DNA from: UBA4736 sp002404015
GTDB lineage: Bacteria; Chloroflexota; Dormibacteria; Dormibacterales; Dormibacteraceae
Assembly (NCBI GenBank): GCA_036747295.1
Contig: DAIOCN010000050.1
Location: 1 to 6,839, forward strand
DNA length: 6,839 nucleotides
Direction: 5' to 3'
Under the pieces are notes generated by a model. That model searched no databases. It was given only the letters and a program-made list of their open reading frames with translations, and was not told where the DNA came from. Shown here one piece after another: positions 1-6,667 of the stretch. Both the position numbers and the translations under genes were made by a program. Every line of letters starts with the position of its first letter. Positions within the stretch are counted from its first letter, which is position 1.

Positions 1-20
1 CACCTTTCACTTTGTCCTCA

Positions 21-57
21 GCCCCCTATCTCACTCCACCTTCGGTGGATTCGGGGC
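21..57 (-). terminator. Possible 3'-end hairpin after the SDR gene
   Basis: Downstream of the stop codon of the leftmost minus-strand gene there is an inverted repeat TCCACC (35-40) / GGTGGA (44-49) with a three-base loop. An outer pair GCCCC (21-25) / GGGGC (53-57) can enclose it. There is no clear T-tract on the minus-strand side, so this would be a weak or atypical intrinsic terminator for the three-gene minus-strand operon. The rest of the 84 bases left of the gene is C-rich or G-rich with no visible gene. Confidence 0.3.
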
Positions 58-84
58 AGGGGGGGAGGGGTCCTGCTCGCAAAG

Positions 85-981
85 CTACGGTCTGGCGAGG
101 CCTTCGACGTGGCGCGCCATCTCTGAGGCGTAGGCCCTACCGATGGTGTCTCGGACACTTTCCAAGAAGTCTCCAAGGCGCTCTGTTCCGATTGCTGGCT
201 CACTGCTTACCAGGTTCTCCCCCATCAGCCCGTCGAGCTCTTCCTTGACCAGGATGGTGTCGCGCAGAATCAAGTTCATCGGGACCAGGCTCGCGAGGGC
301 CAGCTTGGGGGGTATCTCAAAGACGGGCCGGCTGACGCCTACCGTCGCGGCCAGACGCTGGGTCAGGTCGCGGTAACTCATGATCTCGGGGCCCGCTGCG
401 TCGGTGATCAGCCCGTTGCCGGCGGCCAAACAGATGCGAGCCACGTCCGGTCCGCTCACGGGTTGCAACCGATAACTCCCGTCGCCAGGCACGAAGAATA
501 TCGGCAGGTGCCGCAGGAGCCAGGCGATGTTGTTGAGGAGGATGTCGCCTTGTCCGAAGATCAGTGTCGGGCGAACAATCGACCAGTCAATCCCGCTTTG
601 CTTGATGACCTCCTCGGCTTCGGCTTTTCCCCGGTAATAGGCAAGCCGACTAGTGATTGAAGGGTTCGAGACCGATACGTGGACTATTTTGGCCACGCCG
701 GCGGCGCGCGCGGCCTCGGCTAGAAAGGCGATGTTGGCGACTGCCCGGTCAAAGGTCGTCCCTACCTGCGGGTATCTGATCCAGTAGGTGTTGTACAGGG
801 TCTCGACGCCGGTCAGGTCCGCGAGGAGGCGCTGGCGGTCTGTGAACTGCAGTGGTGCTGTCTCGACTTCGAGCAATCTGCCCGGCCGGCTCGGGTGATT
901 GGTCAAGGTCCTCACGAGTCGTCCGCGCGCCAGCAGTTCGGTGGTGATGAAGCGGCCGGTGAAGCTGAAGGCTCCGGTCAC
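85..981 (-). CDS. Atypical NAD(P)-binding SDR family protein (NmrA/NDUFA9-like)
   Basis: Predicted soluble Rossmann-fold protein of the atypical/extended short-chain dehydrogenase superfamily (NmrA-like, NDUFA9-like, NAD-dependent epimerase type); the substrate is unknown. The N-terminal dinucleotide motif is TGAFSFTG (residues 2-9), where the middle glycine of the usual TGxxGxxG is serine. A YxxxK pair (Y115, K119 in AYYRGKAEAE) is present after a VHVSVSN strand, as is the family-typical SIVRPTLIFG stretch (134-143), so the catalytic dyad looks intact. Length of about 298 residues is normal. The start is uncertain: GTG at 981 is the only ordinary start codon after the in-frame stop at 1050-1048, yet it removes the first beta strand, which is encoded just upstream as I-D-I-V before the TGAF motif. 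An ATT start at 999 would restore it. It lies 46 bases after the luciferase-like gene and is probably co-transcribed. Two 60-base samples count to 58-60% GC and one to 55%, well below the neighbours. Confidence 0.85.
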   Translation of the reverse strand: MTGAFSFTGRFITTELLARGRLVRTLTNHPSRPGRLLEVETAPLQFTDRQRLLADLTGVETLYNTYWIRYPQVGTTFDRAVANIAFLAEAARAAGVAKIVHVSVSNPSITSRLAYYRGKAEAEEVIKQSGIDWSIVRPTLIFGQGDILLNNIAWLLRHLPIFFVPGDGSYRLQPVSGPDVARICLAAGNGLITDAAGPEIMSYRDLTQRLAATVGVSRPVFEIPPKLALASLVPMNLILRDTILVKEELDGLMGENLVSSEPAIGTERLGDFLESVRDTIGRAYASEMARHVEGLARP

Positions 982-1027
982 TATGTCAATAGCGCGAATC
1001 TCACTTGCCCGAAACCGACTTTCCTGG

Positions 1028-1885
1028 TCACTCCGACCGCCCGGAGTCTAAAGTGCCCCCCACCGCCTCCGCCAGGCGATCCACCTGTTCCAGCTCCGCG
1101 ACCGTCGGGAACAGGACCAGCTCGTCGCAGCCCGCCTCCGAGTAGCCGTTCGCGAACTCCCGGAGGCCGCCGGACGACGTGATCAGGGCGCCGGCGATCC
1201 GGTCGGAGAACGCGCCCAGGAAGCCGTAATAGTGGCGCAGGTCGGCCTGCCCCCGCTCCTCAGCGCCGGGACCGAGCGCGTAGTAGCCCAGGCCCCAGAT
1301 CCGCGGCCGCCCCGGGCGCCCGAGATCGCTCCAGGCGGCTCGGGCCCGATCCACCGCCGCCGCGAAGGCGCGGGGCGGGCCGCCCGAGTGCACGAACCCG
1401 TCGGCGTAGCGGGCCATGCGCACCAGCGCACCGTCGGAAAGCCCGCCCACCAGGAGCTCGGGCGAGCCCGAAGGTCCCAGGCGTTCGTCCTCCCAATGCT
1501 CCCGCAGGCGGCGCAGCTGCGTCTCCAGGAGGCGGTTGCGGGCGGCGAAGGGAATGCCGGCCACATCGTAGTCGTCGCGCCGGGGACCGCTCCCCACGCC
1601 GAGCGTCAGGCGGCCACCTGCCAGGGCGTCCACGGTCGCCGCCTGCTTGGCCAGCAGGGCGGGGCTGCGCAGCGGCCCGATCACGACCAGGGAGGCCAGG
1701 CGCATGCGCTCCGTCACGGCCGCGGCCGCCGCCAGCGCCGCCATCGGCTCAAGGGAGTCGTAGGCGAGCCGGTCGTGCGCGGCGAGGCTGGCGAAGGGCC
1801 CCTCAGCCGCCCGCCGGACCCATGGCACGAGCAGGTTGGGAGAAGCTCCCTTGACGGTCGTTGGAAGGCCGATCCCGATCCTCAC
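1028..1885 (-). CDS. Luciferase-like (LLM class) flavin/F420-dependent oxidoreductase
   Basis: A 285-residue member of the bacterial luciferase-like monooxygenase family (TIM-barrel enzymes that use FMNH2 or reduced F420). Visible family signs are the opening strand RIGIGLPTT (2-10), the segment EPMAALAAAAAVTERMRL (46-63), RSPALLAKQAATVDALAGG (73-91) followed by RLTLGVGSG (92-100), and RYADGFVHSGG (159-169). The C-terminal helix YSEAGCDELVLFPT (248-261) is also typical of F420-type members. Which cofactor is used cannot be decided here. The start is GTG at 1885-1883, overlapping the TGA stop of the upstream flavoprotein gene by four bases (GTGA), which implies translational coupling. The reading frame stays open far upstream, to about 3073, but that extension runs through the flavoprotein gene out of frame and is arginine- and proline-rich nonsense. 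At about 285 residues it is a little short but complete for compact LLM proteins. A 60-base sample (1321-1380) counts to about 82% GC. Confidence 0.88.
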   Translation of the reverse strand: MRIGIGLPTTVKGASPNLLVPWVRRAAEGPFASLAAHDRLAYDSLEPMAALAAAAAVTERMRLASLVVIGPLRSPALLAKQAATVDALAGGRLTLGVGSGPRRDDYDVAGIPFAARNRLLETQLRRLREHWEDERLGPSGSPELLVGGLSDGALVRMARYADGFVHSGGPPRAFAAAVDRARAAWSDLGRPGRPRIWGLGYYALGPGAEERGQADLRHYYGFLGAFSDRIAGALITSSGGLREFANGYSEAGCDELVLFPTVAELEQVDRLAEAVGGTLDSGRSE

Positions 1886-3804
1886 CGGACCACGTCCAGC
1901 ACGCAGTAGTCGGCCCGGCCGCTGAGCAGCACGGTCTTCAGATCGTCCGGGTCGGCGATGCCACCCTGCGCCACGACGGGCACGCCGGCCTCGTTTCGGA
2001 TCTTGCCGGCGATCAGCATCTGGTGGCAAGGCACGTAGGCCGGGGTCGAGCCCCACACCGTCTGGCCTCCCAGCACGGTGACGAGGTCGGCGCCATGGTC
2101 GCGGAAGGCCCGCGCCGCTCCGAACGCGTCGGGTACGCTGAGGCCGCCCGACGCCCAGTCGGTCGCCGAGAAGGCAACCAGCAGTCGGCGGTCGGCCGGC
2201 CAGGCGGCTCGGACCGCGTCGAGCACCTCGAGCGGGAACCGCAAGCGGTTTTCGGGGGTCCCTCCGTACTGGTCCGCTCGGAGGTTCGTCAGCGGCGATA
2301 TGAAGCTGGCCAGGAGGCCGCCCTGGGCACAGTCCAGCTGGAGCAGCGGGAAGCCGAGCCGGGCGGCCTCCGCGGCGGCGGCCGCAAAGTCCAAGCACAC
2401 GCGCTCCATGTCTGCCCGTGTGGCCTCCCTCGGCACCTGCCCGCCCGGCGCGTAGGCGACGGCCGAGGCCGAGAGGAGCAGCCAGGCCCCCTCGCGGAGC
2501 GGCCGGTCGAGGCCGCACTCGCGGGGCATGGTGGCGCCCCGCGGTCCTGCATGCGTGAGGATGGCCCCCACCCCCCTCCCCGCCCAATCGGCGAGGCCGC
2601 GGTCGGCCGGCGTGACCCGGCCCTCGTCGGACACCGGGATCGGATCCGAGAGCTCGACGACGCGCTCCCGCACGTCGCCCAGGGACGAGGCCGCCTCGAC
2701 CTGGGCGAGGAAGCCCGGATCGCGAGGTCGCAGAGTGTCGTAGCGGAACTGGCTGCGCGTCAGGAAGTGGAACGCGAACTGCTCGGCGGGAAGGTCCACA
2801 TAGTGGCGGAAGTTCGCCCACCAATCGAGGCTGGTGGCCGCCATCCGCTGGATGTGCTCGACGCGTGGCTTGCGCTCCTCCTGGTAGGCGGCCAGGGCAG
2901 CCCCCACGTCGGGCCGGAAGCGCTCCAACGATTGGCTCAGCGCCAGCGCGTCCTCCATCGCCATCTTGGTTCCAGAGCCCACTGAGAAGTGCGCGGTGTG
3001 GGCGGCGTCCCCGATCAGGACCAGGTTGCCGTGATACCAACGCCGGCAAGTGAGGGTCCGAAACGGTGCCCACAGCGAGCGGTTGGAAAGTAGCCGGTGC
3101 CCCTCCAGCCGGCCGGCGAAGAGGCGCTCGCAGTACGAGATCGTGTCCTCCTCGCTGAAGCCGTCCATCCCAGCCCGTCGCCAGGTCGCGTCGTCGGTCT
3201 CCACGATGAAGGTGCTGCGGTCGGGCAGGTAGGGATAGATGTGGGCGCCGAAGACGCCGTGCTCGGAGCGCTCGAAGAAGAATGTGAGGCTGTCGAAGCC
3301 CTTGGTCGTGCCCAGCCAGGTGAAACGGGTCGGGCCCACCTCCACTGTCGGCTCGAGGTGCTCAGCCAGGCGTTCTCGCAGCCCGCTGTTGACCCCGTCC
3401 GAGGCGACGACCAGGTCGTGGCCCGCAAGAGCCTCCTGGCCGTCTACCGGCTGCTCGAAGTGCAGCCGTACGCCCAGCTCGGAGGCCTGGCGCTGCAGGA
3501 TCTCAAGCAGCTTCTTGCGCCCGATCGCCGAGAATCCGACCCCTCCGCAGCGCATCACCTTGCCACCGTGCATGACCGTGAACGGATCCCAGCGCATGCT
3601 GGCGTCGGTTATCTCCGGGTAGCTCCGGCGGTCCTGTTCGGACAGGAAGCCCATCGTGTTGTCTGAGAAGACGACGCCGAATCCGAACGTGTCATCGGGC
3701 CGGTTGCGCTCGTACACGTCGATCTCGTGCCGCGGGTCCGTCTGCTTGGCCAGCACCGCGAAGTAGAGGCCGGCCGGCCCGCCGCCCACGCAGGCGATTC
3801 TCAC
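1882..3804 (-). CDS. FAD monooxygenase with degenerate OYE-like domain (anthraniloyl/salicylyl-CoA hydroxylase family)
   Basis: A 640-residue fusion resembling 2-aminobenzoyl-CoA monooxygenase/reductase and salicylyl-CoA 5-hydroxylase, which hydroxylate an aromatic acyl-CoA with NAD(P)H and O2. Residues 1-375 form a group A FAD hydroxylase: GGGPAG (7-12) for the ADP part, a VVASDGVNSGLR segment (132-143, DG motif) and LIGDAAHTAHFSVGSGTKMA (263-282, GD motif); GFSAIGRKKLLEILQ (90-104) is characteristic of this subfamily. Residues about 388-640 resemble the old yellow enzyme (OYE) barrel: GRVTPADRGL, THAGPRGATM, VPREATRADMERV, LLASFISPLTN and YGGTPENRLRFPLEVLDAVR. This second domain is shortened and lacks the usual active-site residues (see findings), whereas the FAD domain looks intact; simple hydroxylase activity is therefore more likely than the two-step reaction. 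The family is usually about 770 residues as I recall it. The start is GTG at 3804, the only candidate before the in-frame stop at 3825-3823; an AGG lies just three bases before it, a poor ribosome site. First gene of the minus-strand operon. Confidence 0.85.
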   Translation of the reverse strand: MRIACVGGGPAGLYFAVLAKQTDPRHEIDVYERNRPDDTFGFGVVFSDNTMGFLSEQDRRSYPEITDASMRWDPFTVMHGGKVMRCGGVGFSAIGRKKLLEILQRQASELGVRLHFEQPVDGQEALAGHDLVVASDGVNSGLRERLAEHLEPTVEVGPTRFTWLGTTKGFDSLTFFFERSEHGVFGAHIYPYLPDRSTFIVETDDATWRRAGMDGFSEEDTISYCERLFAGRLEGHRLLSNRSLWAPFRTLTCRRWYHGNLVLIGDAAHTAHFSVGSGTKMAMEDALALSQSLERFRPDVGAALAAYQEERKPRVEHIQRMAATSLDWWANFRHYVDLPAEQFAFHFLTRSQFRYDTLRPRDPGFLAQVEAASSLGDVRERVVELSDPIPVSDEGRVTPADRGLADWAGRGVGAILTHAGPRGATMPRECGLDRPLREGAWLLLSASAVAYAPGGQVPREATRADMERVCLDFAAAAAEAARLGFPLLQLDCAQGGLLASFISPLTNLRADQYGGTPENRLRFPLEVLDAVRAAWPADRRLLVAFSATDWASGGLSVPDAFGAARAFRDHGADLVTVLGGQTVWGSTPAYVPCHQMLIAGKIRNEAGVPVVAQGGIADPDDLKTVLLSGRADYCVLDVVR

Positions 3805-3829
3805 CTGCCTATGTTCGTACCATCAGGCC
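3805..3829. promoter_or_regulatory. 25-base divergent gap between flavoprotein gene and ppc
   Basis: The two GTG start codons face away from each other and are separated by only 25 bases. Promoters for both genes must therefore lie within or overlap the opposite coding sequence, or the transcripts have almost no leader. A TATGTT sequence (3810-3815, plus strand) sits about 14 bases before the ppc start and matches four of six bases of a -10 box. On the minus strand TACGAA (3819-3814) is an even weaker candidate. No convincing -35 box or operator repeat is visible. Both start codons have only a short AGG-like element close in front, so leaderless or weakly initiated translation is possible. 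If ppc in reality starts later, the gap would be wider. Confidence 0.3.
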
Positions 3830-6454
3830 GTGAGCGAGCCGGAATCCCTTCGCAGGAGTGCCCGCGCCGAGATTCCGGCGCCCCTGCGGCGCGACGTGCG
3901 CCTGCTGGGCGAGCTGCTCGGGCAGGTCTTGCGGGAATACGGGCGCGCCGAGCTGCTGGACGACGTGGAGCGCCTCCGGCGGACGGTCATCGAGGCCAGG
4001 GAAGACGACGACAAGGAGCGAGAAGCCGAGGAGCTGGTGGTGGCTTGGCCCCTGGAGCGCGCGGAGGAGGTGGCGCGCGCCTTCACGTGCTACTTCCACC
4101 TCGCGAACCTCGCCGAGGAGCGCCACCGCGCCCGCGCCCTTCGGGAGCGCGACCGGGGCTCTGAGGCCCAGCCCGAATCCCTGGCGGCCGCCGTAGCAGA
4201 GCTTCGGGCCGGCCAGGGGGAAGCCGGCCTGCGCGAGCTGCTCGACCGGCTCGAGGTCCACCCCGTGTTCACGGCTCACCCGACCGAGGCGCGGCGTAGG
4301 GCGGTCGTGAGCGCGACCCGGCGGATCGGGGACCAGCTGGACCAGCTCGACGACCCCCGCTGCGCCTCCGGCGAGGCCAGGGACGCGCGGCGCCGCCTGC
4401 TCGAGGAGATCGACATCCTCTGGCGGACCGCCCAGCTGCGCAGCAGCCAGGTGACCCCCCTGGACGAGGTGCGCACGATCATGTCGGTCTTCGACGGATC
4501 GGTGTTCAGCATCGTGGCCGCGATCTACCGCGAGCTGGACTCCGCGCTCAGTCCCGACGACGCCGGGCTGCGCCCGCCGCTGGCGCCCGCTTTTCTCCGC
4601 TTCGGAAGCTGGGTGGGCGGCGACCGCGATGGCAACGCCTCGGTCACGGCGGCGGTCACGGCCGAGACCATGCGAATCCAGGCTGAGCACGTTCTGCTCG
4701 GGCTGGAGGCGGCTTCCAGCCGCATCGCGCGGGCGCTCACCGTGGACGCCACCACCACGCCGGCGGATGCGGAGATGCGCGGGCGGCTGGCGGCGGCCGC
4801 CGCCGAGGACGGCGAACGCCTGGCGGCGATCGAGGCCCGGGCGCCCTCCGAGCAGCACCGCCAATTCCTCCTGGACGTGGCCGACCGGATCCGGGCCACG
4901 CGGATCTCCGATCCTCACCTCGCCTACGCGGCTCCCGGCGAGCTGCTTGCCGACCTGCGCACGCTCCAGGGCTCGCTGGCCGGGGCGGGCGCGGCCCGTC
5001 CGGCGTACGGAGAGCTCCAGCAACTGATCTGGCAGGTGGAGACGTTCGGGTTCCACCTGGCGGAGCTGGAGGTGCGCCAGCACAGCCGGGTCCACGAGCG
5101 GGCGCTGGCGGAGGCCCGCGCCGGCGGGGCGCTGTCAGAGGAGACCGAGGAGGTGCTGTCCACCATCCGCGTCATCGCCTCCCTGCAGGAGCGCTACGGC
5201 GTGGCCGCCTGCAGTCGCTACGTGGTCAGCTTCACCCGCAACGCCGGGGACGTGGCCGCAGTGTACGAGCTGGCCGGGCTGACCGGCGATCCCCCGCCCG
5301 TCCTCGACGTGATCCCACTCTTCGAGACCGCCGAAGACCTGCGCCGGGCGCCCGGGATCCTGGACGCGATGCTGCACCTGGAGCCGGTGCTGGCCCGCTT
5401 GGAGCAGACCGGAGGCCGGCTGGAGGTGATGCTCGGCTACTCCGACTCCAGCAAGGAGGTGGGGCCGGCCTCGGCCACTCTGGCGCTCTACGAGACTCAA
5501 TCCAGGCTCGTGGCGTGGGCCGCCCGGAACGGCATCCGGCTGACGCTCTTCCACGGCCGCGGCGGCGCGCTGGGCCGGGGCGGAGGTCCCGCCAACCGGG
5601 CCGTGCGCGCCCAGGCACCCGGCTCGGTGGCCGGGAGTTTCAAGGTGACCGAGCAGGGCGAGGTCATCTTCTCCCGATACGGCAACTCGGCCATCGCACG
5701 CCGCCACCTGGAGCAGGTCACCTCGGCCGTGCTCCTGGCCTCTGTCCCGACCGTCGAGGGCCGGGTAGAGGACGCCGGCGAGCGCTTCCAGGAGCTCGCC
5801 GGCCGGGTGGACGCAGCCGCTCGGCAGGCGTACCGGGGGCTCGTGGAGGCAGAGGGCTTCGAGGACTGGTTCGCCGAGATCAGCCCGATCGAGGAGCTGA
5901 GCCGGCTGCGCATCGGCTCCCGGCCAGCCCGGCGCGGCGGGGGCCGGCGGTTGGAGGACCTGCGCGCCATCCCCTGGGTTTTCGCCTGGTCCCAGATGCG
6001 ACTCAACCTGCCCGGCTGGTACGGGTTGGGAAGCGGGTTGGCGGCGGCGAGCCTGGACGTGCTGCGCCGCGCCTACGCCGAGTGGCCCTTGCTCAACGTG
6101 CTGCTCGACAACGCCGAGATGAGCCTGGCCAAGACCGACCGCCGGATCGCCGCCCGCTACCTGGGCCTGGGCGGGCGTCCGGACCTGACCGAGCGCGTGC
6201 TCGCGGAGTACGACCTGACCCTGGACCGCGTGCTGGCCGTCACCGGCCACAGCCGGCTCCTGGAGTCGCACCGCGTCCTCTCCTGGGCGGTCGAGCTGCG
6301 CAATCCCTACGTGGACGCCCTCTCCCATCTGCAGCTGCGCGCCCTCAACGAGCTCCGCTCGGGCCGTGCCGGCGACGCCCAGCGGCAGCGGCTTGAGTCT
6401 CTGCTGCTGCTGACCGTCAACGGGGTGGCGGCCGGCCTCCAGAACACGGGCTGA
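3830..6454 (+). CDS. ppc: Phosphoenolpyruvate carboxylase
   Basis: Cytosolic Mg-dependent enzyme that converts phosphoenolpyruvate plus bicarbonate to oxaloacetate and phosphate, refilling the TCA cycle. At 874 residues it is full length for a bacterial PEPC. Key motifs in order: LRRDVRLLGELLGQVL (19-34) at the N terminus; VHPVFTAHPTEARRR (143-157) with catalytic H150; FGSWVGGDRDGNA (258-270); EVRQHS (414-419) with R416, matching E. coli R396; MLGYSDSSKEVG (534-545) with K542; FHGRGGALGRGGGPA (574-588) with R577 and R583, matching E. coli R581 and R587; and the conserved tail GVAAGLQNTG. Residues corresponding to the E. coli aspartate-inhibitor site also appear present (K768 in SLAKTD, R824 in ELRNPY, N872 in QNTG), so feedback inhibition by aspartate or malate is plausible. 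GTG at 3830 is chosen because it leaves about 18 residues before the conserved LRRDV, as in homologues, and no other in-frame start lies just upstream; CAGG at 3824-3827 is a weak ribosome site. No plant-type N-terminal phosphorylation serine is seen. Confidence 0.97.
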   Translation: MSEPESLRRSARAEIPAPLRRDVRLLGELLGQVLREYGRAELLDDVERLRRTVIEAREDDDKEREAEELVVAWPLERAEEVARAFTCYFHLANLAEERHRARALRERDRGSEAQPESLAAAVAELRAGQGEAGLRELLDRLEVHPVFTAHPTEARRRAVVSATRRIGDQLDQLDDPRCASGEARDARRRLLEEIDILWRTAQLRSSQVTPLDEVRTIMSVFDGSVFSIVAAIYRELDSALSPDDAGLRPPLAPAFLRFGSWVGGDRDGNASVTAAVTAETMRIQAEHVLLGLEAASSRIARALTVDATTTPADAEMRGRLAAAAAEDGERLAAIEARAPSEQHRQFLLDVADRIRATRISDPHLAYAAPGELLADLRTLQGSLAGAGAARPAYGELQQLIWQVETFGFHLAELEVRQHSRVHERALAEARAGGALSEETEEVLSTIRVIASLQERYGVAACSRYVVSFTRNAGDVAAVYELAGLTGDPPPVLDVIPLFETAEDLRRAPGILDAMLHLEPVLARLEQTGGRLEVMLGYSDSSKEVGPASATLALYETQSRLVAWAARNGIRLTLFHGRGGALGRGGGPANRAVRAQAPGSVAGSFKVTEQGEVIFSRYGNSAIARRHLEQVTSAVLLASVPTVEGRVEDAGERFQELAGRVDAAARQAYRGLVEAEGFEDWFAEISPIEELSRLRIGSRPARRGGGRRLEDLRAIPWVFAWSQMRLNLPGWYGLGSGLAAASLDVLRRAYAEWPLLNVLLDNAEMSLAKTDRRIAARYLGLGGRPDLTERVLAEYDLTLDRVLAVTGHSRLLESHRVLSWAVELRNPYVDALSHLQLRALNELRSGRAGDAQRQRLESLLLLTVNGVAAGLQNTG

Positions 6455-6465
6455 CCCCGAGCTCG

Positions 6466-6529
6466 ATCAGCAATTCCTCCCCCCGCCCGCGGAGGGAGGG
6501 CTGCGTGGGGGTCTCAGGGCTTCGCTGAT
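6466..6529 (+). terminator. Possible ppc terminator structure
   Basis: Eleven bases after the ppc stop codon, ATCAGC (6466-6471) can pair with GCTGAT (6524-6529). Inside this lies a GC-rich hairpin CCTCCC (6476-6481) / GGGAGG (6494-6499) with a 12-base loop. There is no T-tract, so if it ends transcription it does so as a non-canonical intrinsic terminator or with help from Rho; it may equally be only a stable 3' end. Position and nested pairing are the only support. Confidence 0.35.
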
Positions 6530-6539
6530 GATCAATGGC

Positions 6540-6604
6540 CCGCATTGTCCGGGTAATGCGGCTGTTCAAGGGCCGCGAAAGGCGCGCTATCCGGGTAGTG
6601 CGCC
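6540..6604 (+). repeat. Palindrome-pair repeat, copy A (REP/BIME-like)
   Basis: Two CCGG-centred palindromes separated by 19 bases. The first (6540-6561) has perfect arms CCGCATT (6540-6546) and AATGCGG (6555-6561) and a centre GTCCGGGT that pairs further if G:T pairs are allowed (11 pairs in all). The second (6581-6604) has arms GGCGC (6581-6585) and GCGCC (6600-6604) around CTATCCGGGTAG (6587-6598) and also pairs throughout with G:T allowed (12 pairs). The stretch CCGCATTGTCCGGGTAATG and the later AGGGCCGCGAAAGGCGC (6569-6585) recur exactly in copy B 128 and 127 bases downstream. The paired, mirrored layout near a gene 3' end is like REP/BIME elements of other bacteria; family membership is not established. 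Confidence 0.75.
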
Positions 6605-6608
6605 CTAC

Positions 6609-6641
6609 GGGCCCGGTCAGGGCCCGGTCAGGGCCCGGGCC
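6609..6641 (+). repeat. 11-base tandem repeat, unit GGGCCCGGTCA
   Basis: GGGCCCGGTCA occurs at 6609-6619 and again exactly at 6620-6630, followed by a partial third copy starting GGGCCCGG at 6631. It lies in the spacer between the two palindrome-pair repeats. GGGCCC is itself self-complementary, so the array can form several alternative hairpins. Its role is unknown; slippage during replication would explain it. Confidence 0.8.
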
Positions 6642-6667
6642 AGGGGGTACCGAACGGGCGCAGCGAG

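Noticed and set aside
984..989. Perfect TTGACA on the minus strand near the SDR gene start, as a -35 box
   Set aside because: A matching -10 would fall inside the coding sequence after the start and no TATAAT-like hexamer is there; the bases are explained by the I-D-I codons.
1861..2985. Plus-strand open frame of 374 codons opposite the flavoprotein gene
   Set aside because: Composition is typical of an antisense shadow in high-GC DNA, with no recognisable motif; the minus-strand protein has clear FAD motifs.
1886..3073. Upstream extension of the luciferase-like reading frame to 3073 (681 residues in all)
   Set aside because: The extension overlaps the flavoprotein gene in another frame, is rich in R, P, G and A without any domain, and the true protein begins with the family-typical RIGIGLP at the GTG at 1885.
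3809..5095. Minus-strand open frame of 428 codons opposite ppc
   Set aside because: Antisense shadow of a certain phosphoenolpyruvate carboxylase gene; no domain signal. The same applies to 5135-6328.
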